Positions 14,227 to 19,496 of a DNA stretch of 19,496 nucleotides are shown in pieces. The stretch comes from CBDTTM01 sp965363355 (GTDB lineage: Bacteria > Bacillota > Negativicutes > Selenomonadales > Selenomonadaceae), in contig CBDTTM010000027.1 in NCBI GenBank assembly GCA_965363355.1, positions 1 through 19,496 on the forward strand, written 5' to 3'. The notes beneath the pieces are model-generated. The model saw only the letters and a program-made list of their open reading frames with translations, was not told the origin of the DNA and made no database searches. The position numbers and the translations under genes are program-made. The first letter of the stretch is position 1, and every line of letters begins with the position of its first letter.

Positions 14227-15103
14227 GACTACAGAATACTTTATCCGTGAAGTCGCCATTTCCTTGAAACGAAATAACTGGATGTCTTTGGCATCTATTG
14301 CGACGGTTGCCGTATCTCTTTTTATCCTCGGCTTATTTTTGATTGTAGTGCTCAATCTCAATAAGATGGCAGCTTCGCTTGAGTCACAGGTACAGATCAG
14401 CGTGTATTTGCAAGATGGCTTAGAGAAAAAAGAAGTTTCTGCAATTGAGAAAAAAATAAAAGATATGCAGGGAATCGATACCGTAAATTATATCGATAAA
14501 GATAAGGCTTTGGAACGATTCAAAGAAAGACTGGGTGACCAAAAATTCTTATTGACGGCACTTGGCGATGCAAATCCATTGCCGGATTCCTTTGAAGTCA
14601 CGGTTACGCAGCCTGAGCTTGTGAAGACGGCAGCGAAGACGATCAACGAATTCGACGGAGTTGAGTCAGCTAAGTTTGGCCAGGATGTAGTCGAGCATTT
14701 GTTTGATTTGACGCGTCTGGTGCGTATTTTTGGTTTAGCCATCATCATCTTGCTTGCTGCAGCTACGGTTTTTATCATATCGAATACAATACGCTTGACC
14801 GTTTTTGCTCGCCGCAAAGAGATCGCTATCATGAAATATGTCGGTGCGACCGATTGGTTCATCCGGTGGCCGTTCTTGCTGGAAGGCGTTATTTTAGGCT
14901 TTATTGGCAGTGCGGTTGCGGCCGTTTTGATTCGCAGTACATATATCATGGTGACCAAGAAAATCTATGATACGCTGGCATTTTTCCCGCTGATTCCGGA
15001 ATATCCGTTTTTAAATTATATCAGTTTGATTATTTTATGCAGTGGGATGGTCATCGGCGCTCTTGGCAGTACGATTTCCTTGAAGAGGTTCTTGAAGGTA
15101 TGA
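14216..15103 (+). CDS. ftsX: Cell division protein FtsX, permease-like
   Basis: This 295-residue membrane partner of FtsE has the standard topology: TM1 at about 25-47, a large extracytoplasmic loop (about 50-168, including VNYIDKDKALERFKERLGD) that binds the hydrolase, then TM2 (170-192), TM3 (about 216-239) and TM4 (267-288). The FARRKEIAIMKYVGATDWFI segment between TM2 and TM3 is the typical ATPase-contact region. ATG 14216 was chosen because the product then starts MKIRTTEYFIREVAIS as in the family; AAGGGGG lies 9 bases upstream. The in-frame extension to 14183 is unlikely. The M23 peptidase gene follows after 16 bases and is the obvious client. Confidence 0.96.
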   Translation: MKIRTTEYFIREVAISLKRNNWMSLASIATVAVSLFILGLFLIVVLNLNKMAASLESQVQISVYLQDGLEKKEVSAIEKKIKDMQGIDTVNYIDKDKALERFKERLGDQKFLLTALGDANPLPDSFEVTVTQPELVKTAAKTINEFDGVESAKFGQDVVEHLFDLTRLVRIFGLAIIILLAAATVFIISNTIRLTVFARRKEIAIMKYVGATDWFIRWPFLLEGVILGFIGSAVAAVLIRSTYIMVTKKIYDTLAFFPLIPEYPFLNYISLIILCSGMVIGALGSTISLKRFLKV

Positions 15104-15119
15104 GGAAAGGGGAGAGCGC

Positions 15120-16244
15120 ATGAAGATGTTACGGCGCACAGCAAAGATTGCCTGCGTAGTTTTTCTGTTGAGTTCTTTTTCTCTGACGGTATTTGCTGAT
15201 TCGTTGGAAGAAAAACTCGATGATTTGCAGACACGGGCAGCAGATCAAAAAGCAAAGACGGATAAAGCGAGTACACAGGTTTCGACGATATCCGAGCAGC
15301 TGCGGCAAATGCAAGGCAGTGTCGATGAAGCTGAAGCTGATTATAAGGCGGTAAAAGGCCAGCTTGATGAGACAGAAAGCAAGATTGACAAGAATGAAGA
15401 TGTCTTGAAAAAAACAGAAGTAGATTTAGCAAAAAAAACGAAAATACTCGATAAACGCGTGCGTGACATTTACATCAATGGACAGATCAACTATATTGAT
15501 GTGTTGTTCGGGGCCAAGGATTTCTCTGATTTGATGACGAGAATGGACCTTTTAAAGCGCATCATCAAATATGACTATGACCTCATTACCAAAGTGCAGC
15601 AAGAAAAAGCATTGGTTTTGGATATTAAGCAGCAGCTAGAAAAAGACCGTCAGTCGACGAAGCTTTTGGTTGACGATGCCGCAGCTAAGGCTGAGCGCGT
15701 AAAGCAAAAAAAGGCTGATAAAAAGAAGCTTTTGGATAAAGCAGAATATGATAGAGATACGTCGGATCGGGCTTATCAAGAATTGATGGCAGCTTCGAAA
15801 GAAGTCCAAAACCTGATTCGTCAAAGCAGTTATGGCGGTGCATCTACGCCTCGTTCGGGCAATGGGCGAATGATTTGGCCAATCAACGGACCGATTACTT
15901 CAGAGTTTGGCTGGCGTACGCATCCGATCTTTGGTACAGCTAGATATCACAGTGGGCTCGATATTGGCGGTGATTATGGCGACCCGATTTTGGCAGCAGA
16001 TGCGGGAACTGTCATTTATGCTGGCTGGATCAGCGGTTATGGAAATGCGGTAATCATTGATCATGGCGGCGGAATCACATCACTTTATGGGCATAATCAA
16101 TCGCTCAATGTAAGTGAAGGTCAAAGAGTAACGCAGGGGCAGGTCATTGCCTATTGCGGTTCGACAGGAAACTCGACCGGACCTCATTGTCATTTTGAAG
16201 TCCGTGAAAATGGTGAGCCAGTCAGTCCCTATAATTATTTATAG
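15120..16244 (+). CDS. FtsEX-linked M23 murein endopeptidase with coiled coil (EnvC-like layout)
   Basis: This secreted wall enzyme (374 aa) has a signal peptide (1-26, cut after VFA), a long charged coiled coil (about 28-235) and a C-terminal LytM/M23 domain (about 250-374). The coiled coil plus LytM layout is that of EnvC, whose coiled coil docks on FtsX. The zinc ligands and catalytic histidines are all present: His277 and Asp281 in HSGLD, His325 in LYGHNQ, and His356/His358 in PHCHFEV. It is therefore predicted to cut peptide cross-links itself. GGGGAG precedes the ATG, and the gene starts 16 bases after ftsX, clearly in the same operon. Confidence 0.92.
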   Translation: MKMLRRTAKIACVVFLLSSFSLTVFADSLEEKLDDLQTRAADQKAKTDKASTQVSTISEQLRQMQGSVDEAEADYKAVKGQLDETESKIDKNEDVLKKTEVDLAKKTKILDKRVRDIYINGQINYIDVLFGAKDFSDLMTRMDLLKRIIKYDYDLITKVQQEKALVLDIKQQLEKDRQSTKLLVDDAAAKAERVKQKKADKKKLLDKAEYDRDTSDRAYQELMAASKEVQNLIRQSSYGGASTPRSGNGRMIWPINGPITSEFGWRTHPIFGTARYHSGLDIGGDYGDPILAADAGTVIYAGWISGYGNAVIIDHGGGITSLYGHNQSLNVSEGQRVTQGQVIAYCGSTGNSTGPHCHFEVRENGEPVSPYNYL

Positions 16245-16277
16245 GATTTTGTGGTTTAAGATTGGTGGAGAAGAATA

Positions 16278-17423
16278 ATGAATAATAAAAAAAAGCTTGT
16301 CGGTGCAGCTCTTCTGATTGCTGTTTTGTCGTCGATTTTGACCATTGTCGGAGTTTATTTCGCTTTGGGGCTCAATGCACAGAAGATAACCAATACAGCT
16401 CGTTTCTTGGGTGCATTGCGTTTCATTGAAACGCAGTATGTCAACAAAGTAGATGACAAGACGTTGATAGACGGCGCTATTGCCGGTATGGTCAAGTCTT
16501 TGGGCGATCCTCATTCTTTGTATATGGACCAAGCCATGTATAAAGATCTTTTAAGTCATACAGAAGGTGCTTTTGGTGGCATCGGTGTATTCATGGGCTT
16601 GAAGGACAATGTAGTTACGGTGATATCGACGATGGAGAACACACCAGGAGCCCAAGCGGGCTTACAGCCTGGCGATCAGATCTTGAAAATCGATGGCGCG
16701 GCGACAAACGAAATGCCATTTGAGCAAGTTGCCCTAAAGATTCGTGGCGAAGCTGGATCAACTGTTACGATAACCGTCCATCGTGACGGTGTGCCGGATA
16801 AAGATTATGAAATCACGCGGGCCAATATACAAGTGCATTCGGTAGCCCATGAAATGCTTCCGGATGGAATGGGCTATATACGCATCGCTTCTTTTGCTGA
16901 AAGAACTGGCGATGAATTCGCTGAGGCCTATAATGATTTGGAATCAAAAGGCATGAAAGGCATGGTTCTTGACCTTCGCGGCAATCCAGGCGGACTTTTG
17001 ACCAGCTGCGTCGATGTAGCGAATCTCCTCGTGCCAAAAGGAGATATTGTATCTATCGTACAGCGCGATGGAACAAAAGAAGTCCATCAATCGAATCTGC
17101 CTGAGGTAAAATATCCTTTGGTCGTGCTGATTGACGGTGGCAGTGCCAGCGCTGCGGAAATCGTTGCTGGCGCAATACAAGATACGCAGGCGGGGACATT
17201 GATCGGTGAAAAGTCGTATGGCAAAGGTTCAGTGCAGGTCGTGATGCCTATGCATCAAGGGGACGCACTGAAATTGACGATTGCCAAGTATTACACGCCG
17301 AGTGGCCGCAGCATTGATGGAACGGGAATAGAGCCTGATATTAAGGTTTCACTTGACCCGAACGCAACTACAGATACACAGCTTGATAAGGCCATTGAAG
17401 TCCTTAAAAGTAAATTACAATAA
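16278..17423 (+). CDS. S41 family C-terminal processing protease (CtpA/CtpB type)
   Basis: This membrane-anchored serine protease (381 aa) has an N-terminal TM helix (about 8-30), a PDZ domain (about 92-170, with GGIGVFMGLKDN and GLQPGDQILKIDG) that gates the active site, and the S41 catalytic core. The catalytic set is visible with correct spacing: Ser291 in GGSASAAEI, Lys316 in SYGKGSVQ (25 residues on) and Gln320 (4 further). Substrates are not identifiable. The conserved position after ftsE-ftsX-M23 suggests it trims wall hydrolases or their activators, as in other bacteria; the Bacillus subtilis equivalent position holds ctpB. A 33-base gap with GGTGGAGAAG precedes the ATG. Confidence 0.93.
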   Translation: MNNKKKLVGAALLIAVLSSILTIVGVYFALGLNAQKITNTARFLGALRFIETQYVNKVDDKTLIDGAIAGMVKSLGDPHSLYMDQAMYKDLLSHTEGAFGGIGVFMGLKDNVVTVISTMENTPGAQAGLQPGDQILKIDGAATNEMPFEQVALKIRGEAGSTVTITVHRDGVPDKDYEITRANIQVHSVAHEMLPDGMGYIRIASFAERTGDEFAEAYNDLESKGMKGMVLDLRGNPGGLLTSCVDVANLLVPKGDIVSIVQRDGTKEVHQSNLPEVKYPLVVLIDGGSASAAEIVAGAIQDTQAGTLIGEKSYGKGSVQVVMPMHQGDALKLTIAKYYTPSGRSIDGTGIEPDIKVSLDPNATTDTQLDKAIEVLKSKLQ

Positions 17424-17432
17424 AATATTTTC

Positions 17433-17485
17433 AAAAACTGCTGGCAGTATGGAGAAATTTCCATTGCTTTACCAGCAGTTTTTTT
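17433..17485 (+). terminator. Terminator of ftsEX operon, overlapping the next promoter
   Basis: A 12-bp stem AAAAACTGCTGG/CCAGCAGTTTTT (17433-17444 and 17472-17483) encloses an inner ATGGA/TCCAT hairpin and runs into seven T residues. The right arm and T tract lie within the promoter at 17464-17493. Confidence 0.85.
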
Positions 17486-17493
17486 AGTATAAT
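17464..17493 (+). promoter_or_regulatory. Sigma-A type promoter for flagellin gene
   Basis: TTGCTT at 17464-17469 and a perfect TATAAT at 17488-17493 are separated by 18 bases. No sigma-28 GCCGATAA-like element occurs between the upstream gene and the flagellin start, which is unusual for a flagellin. Confidence 0.65.
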
Positions 17494-17532
17494 AATCTAA
17501 ATAGGAATATGAGATATCAAGGAGGAGTCATC

Positions 17533-18342
17533 ATGAGCCTTTCCATCGGAAATTCTAATCTATCTTTGCAGTCGCTTAATTCAGCGTCAGCTAGTTCCGT
17601 AAGCAGCCAACAGAAGATTGCTACTGGATCAAAATACAATAGTGCCGGCGATAATGCGTCAGCCTATGCCATATTGACGAGGATGTATTCGAATATAGAT
17701 ACGTATTCTCAGTCAAGCCAAAATACGCAGACAATGAATTCTTTGCTCTCGACAGCAGGCGGGGCAGTGGATTCCACAGTCAGTTCGCTAAGTTCTTTGC
17801 AGTCTAGTCTTTTGAAGGCAGCCAATGGCACGAATACGAGCTCAGATATCAGCACGATAAAAAATGAAATCAACCAGACGGTATCGCAGCTTGATGAAAA
17901 TGCCGGCGTGACCTATAATGGGAAATCGTTGCTGACTGGATCGCAGACTTTGGCAGTGGCCAGTGATACGGGGTATCAAAACATTTCGTTGTCGGACATG
18001 AGTGCCAAAGGGTTAGGCCTTGTTGATAATAATGGCAATTCAACCCTTGATTTATCGAGCCCGACTGGAATCAAGAATGCATTGGATACCGTTAGCAGTG
18101 CATTGGATACGGCATTGTCACAGCAGACGTCGATAGGTGCAACGCAGCAGGGTCTAAACTATGCTTCGGCTAACTACACGACGGCATCGACGAATTTGAC
18201 GGCAGCAGCTTCTAATATGGGTGATACGAATATCGCCGAACAAGTTACGAAGTTGTCTTCTTCAAATTCCATGGAGCAGCTTGCTCTCTATGCAGCTAAG
18301 CTCAATATGCACAGAAACAGTGATGTTCTGAGCTTATTATAA
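17533..18342 (+). CDS. Short divergent flagellin (FliC/Hag family)
   Basis: The 269-residue product carries both flagellin ends. The N-terminal part (about 1-140) includes KIATGSKYNSAGDNASAYAI, equivalent to the usual SSG-x-R-I-N-x-A-x-D-D-A-A-G-x-A-I, then LLKAANGTNTSSDISTIKNE and YNGKSLLTGS. The C-terminal part includes DTNIAEQVTKLSSSNSMEQL and ends DVLSLL. These regions form the D0/D1 coiled core of the filament. Almost no variable outer domain lies between them. It has only two Arg and no Cys, Phe or Trp, and is Ser/Thr rich. AAGGAGGAG precedes ATG 17533; an in-frame extension to 17509 is unlikely. It is probably exported by the flagellar type III system. Whether it is the main filament protein or a minor one cannot be judged. 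Confidence 0.85.
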   Translation: MSLSIGNSNLSLQSLNSASASSVSSQQKIATGSKYNSAGDNASAYAILTRMYSNIDTYSQSSQNTQTMNSLLSTAGGAVDSTVSSLSSLQSSLLKAANGTNTSSDISTIKNEINQTVSQLDENAGVTYNGKSLLTGSQTLAVASDTGYQNISLSDMSAKGLGLVDNNGNSTLDLSSPTGIKNALDTVSSALDTALSQQTSIGATQQGLNYASANYTTASTNLTAAASNMGDTNIAEQVTKLSSSNSMEQLALYAAKLNMHRNSDVLSLL

Positions 18343-18352
18343 TGATTTTTAC

Positions 18353-18381
18353 AGACTGCCCTTAGCGGGCGGTCTTTTTTT
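18353..18381 (+). terminator. Intrinsic terminator of flagellin gene
   Basis: A 9-bp stem AGACTGCCC/GGGCGGTCT (one T-G wobble) with a 5-base loop (TTAGC) is followed by seven T residues. Confidence 0.9.
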
Positions 18382-18385
18382 GCCG

Positions 18386-18431
18386 AAAAATAAAGCCGGA
18401 GTAAGCAATATAACAGCTTACTCCGGCTTTT
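18386..18431. terminator. Bidirectional terminator between convergent genes
   Basis: A perfect 15-bp stem (18392-18406 with 18416-18430) with a 9-base loop lies between the flagellin gene and the minus-strand permease gene. On the minus strand the arm runs into TTTATTTTT, so it mainly ends the transporter transcript coming from the right. Confidence 0.9.
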
Positions 18432-18465
18432 CTTGTGAAGATTTTTTACGGTTGAGGATTATTTT

Positions 18466-19104
18466 TTAGCTATTGCTCATCTGTGCATGGAGACGGCGTG
18501 CACAGCAAGATAAAGTGTAATTGATGACAAAGTAAACTGCTGCAATCATCGCAAATAAGGTGAAGACTTGCTCAGTCGTACCATAACGGCCCATGATGAT
18601 CATGCCTTTTCCCGTAAGATCTTCGATACCGACAGCCCAAACAAAGGAGGTATCCTTAATGAGGCTTGTGCACTGCGACATCAGTGGAGGTAAAACATTG
18701 TGCAGTGCCTGTGGTAAGACAATATATCGTAAGATCTGAAAGGAGCTGAATCCTTGAGCAGCAGCGGCTTCCCATTGACCGTTCGGAATCGATTTGAGCC
18801 CGCCTCGGACGATTTCGGCGATGACGGCTGTCGTGAAAACACTCATGGCTGCGATACCGGCTTGGAGCGGCGGGAGCGGCGTCATAAACCGAAAGGCGAG
18901 AATAAAGAGCAGCAGTGGTGTATTGCGGATAGCTTCAATATAAATCGCCGCAAGCTTGCCGTAAAACCTGCCTTTGAAACGGAGAATACCAAAAATAGTG
19001 CCAAATGCGAGGCTGAGGATGATAGAAGCAGCAGCTATATAAATCGTAGTCAGGAGCCCTTGCCCAAGAAAAGCTAAAACTGACGGTTGAAATAAAGCAC
19101 TCAT
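18466..19104 (-). CDS. Amino acid ABC transporter permease 2 (HisM/GltK family)
   Basis: This polar amino acid permease (212 aa) has hydrophobic segments near 11-35, 50-70 and 80-97 and one near the C terminus. Its EAA loop is EAAAAQGFSSFQILRYIVLP, followed by MSQCTSLIKDTSFVWAVG. The minus-strand ATG at 19102-19104 is preceded by GGAGGTGA (19109-19116) and overlaps the stop of the upstream permease in an ATGA junction, so the two are translationally coupled and probably form a heterodimer. It is the last gene of its operon; the ATPase and binding protein are not in the window. An upstream in-frame extension to 19161 is rejected because it overlaps the other permease. Specificity is probably glutamate, aspartate or glutamine. 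Confidence 0.92.
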   Translation of the reverse strand: MSALFQPSVLAFLGQGLLTTIYIAAASIILSLAFGTIFGILRFKGRFYGKLAAIYIEAIRNTPLLLFILAFRFMTPLPPLQAGIAAMSVFTTAVIAEIVRGGLKSIPNGQWEAAAAQGFSSFQILRYIVLPQALHNVLPPLMSQCTSLIKDTSFVWAVGIEDLTGKGMIIMGRYGTTEQVFTLFAMIAAVYFVINYTLSCCARRLHAQMSNS

Positions 19105-19496
19105 GAGCTCACCTCCAAACGGCGTTCCAGATATTTGGCGTAAGTTGCCAAAGGAAAGCAAAGGCCAAGATACAAAAGTCCGGTGATGATATAAGCTGGT
19201 CCATAGTAAAGATTGGCACTAGCCCAGGAATCTGCATGGTACATTAGATCACCACCAGCGATCATCGCCATTACGGAGGTGTTCTTGATGAGGTTGACGG
19301 CTAGGTTCGTCAGAGGCGGATAAGCGAGTCGTTTTGCTTGCGGCAAAATGACAAAACGCATTGCCGGCCAATAAGAAAAACCTTGCGCGTATGCTGCTTC
19401 AAATTGACCTTTCGGGATAGACAAGATGCCTGCGCGAACGACTTCGGCAACATAGGCACCGTGGTAAACCCCAATGCCGAGCATCCCGACCCAGAA
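19101..19496 (-). CDS. Amino acid ABC transporter permease 1, C-terminal part (runs off right edge)
   Basis: The last 131 codons are visible and remain open to the window edge, starting at FWVGMLGIGVYHGAYVAEVV. The EAA loop EAAYAQGFSYWPAMRFVILP and the following NLAVNLIKNTSVMAMI mark it as a HisM/GltJ-type permease. It ends LERRLEVSS with its stop overlapping the start of permease 2 by four bases. The Met in MLGIGVYHG is internal, not the start. The N-terminal helices, and probably the binding protein and ATPase genes, lie beyond the window. Confidence 0.9.
   Translation of the reverse strand, partial: FWVGMLGIGVYHGAYVAEVVRAGILSIPKGQFEAAYAQGFSYWPAMRFVILPQAKRLAYPPLTNLAVNLIKNTSVMAMIAGGDLMYHADSWASANLYYGPAYIITGLLYLGLCFPLATYAKYLERRLEVSS

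Noticed and set aside
18754..19077. Plus-strand 107-codon ORF inside the minus-strand permease gene
   Set aside because: It is antisense shadow coding: no ribosome site, highly charged low-complexity product, and full overlap with a well-supported permease.

Overview
This 19.5 kb window looks like chromosomal backbone of a flagellated, low-to-mid GC Firmicute. My best guess is a Negativicute (Selenomonas/Anaerovibrio-like), but no rRNA or outer-membrane marker is present to prove it. The chain flagellar genes, hpf, secA, prfB, ftsE, ftsX and an S41 protease resembles the order of the Bacillus subtilis hag/hpf/secA/prfB/ftsEX/ctpB region, with lineage-specific blocks inserted. No tRNA, rRNA, transposon, CRISPR array or phage gene was seen. 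No intergenic stretch exceeds about 260 bases.

Left end (1-1500): motility accessories. A FlxA-like gene start runs off the left edge on the minus strand. Diverging from it is a TPR protein gene preceded by a near-consensus flagellar sigma-28 promoter. A 58-residue YjfB-type putative motility protein follows, closed by a strong bidirectional hairpin terminator.

1500-4900: a small two-zinc-ribbon protein; a polar/basic amino acid ABC transporter (lipoprotein, permease, ATPase) in which the lipoprotein gene and the permease-ATPase pair have separate promoters; and a cold-shock protein with a perfect consensus promoter and a terminator.

4900-13400: long-form hibernation factor hpf, then secA, prfB (with a programmed +1 frameshift whose stimulatory context is non-classical), an LmeA/DUF2993-like protein, a DUF5693 multi-pass membrane protein and csaB (polysaccharide pyruvyltransferase). 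The last three form an envelope cassette lying between prfB and ftsE.

13400-17500: ftsE-ftsX-M23 peptidase-S41 protease, a cell-wall remodelling operon. The M23 protein keeps all its zinc and catalytic residues, so it is predicted to be an active hydrolase rather than an EnvC-like pseudo-enzyme.

17500-19496: a short, divergent, arginine-poor flagellin with a sigma-A-type promoter that overlaps the upstream terminator. A convergent bidirectional terminator follows, then two minus-strand permease genes of a second amino acid ABC transporter, the upstream one truncated by the window edge.

I did not find a clear unknown defence or mobile system. The least-described material is the LmeA-DUF5693-CsaB cassette, the FtsEX-coupled active M23 peptidase, the divergent flagellin, and several regulatory arrangements: the prfB recoding site, a promoter-terminator-gene leader, and a six-codon upstream ORF before hpf.
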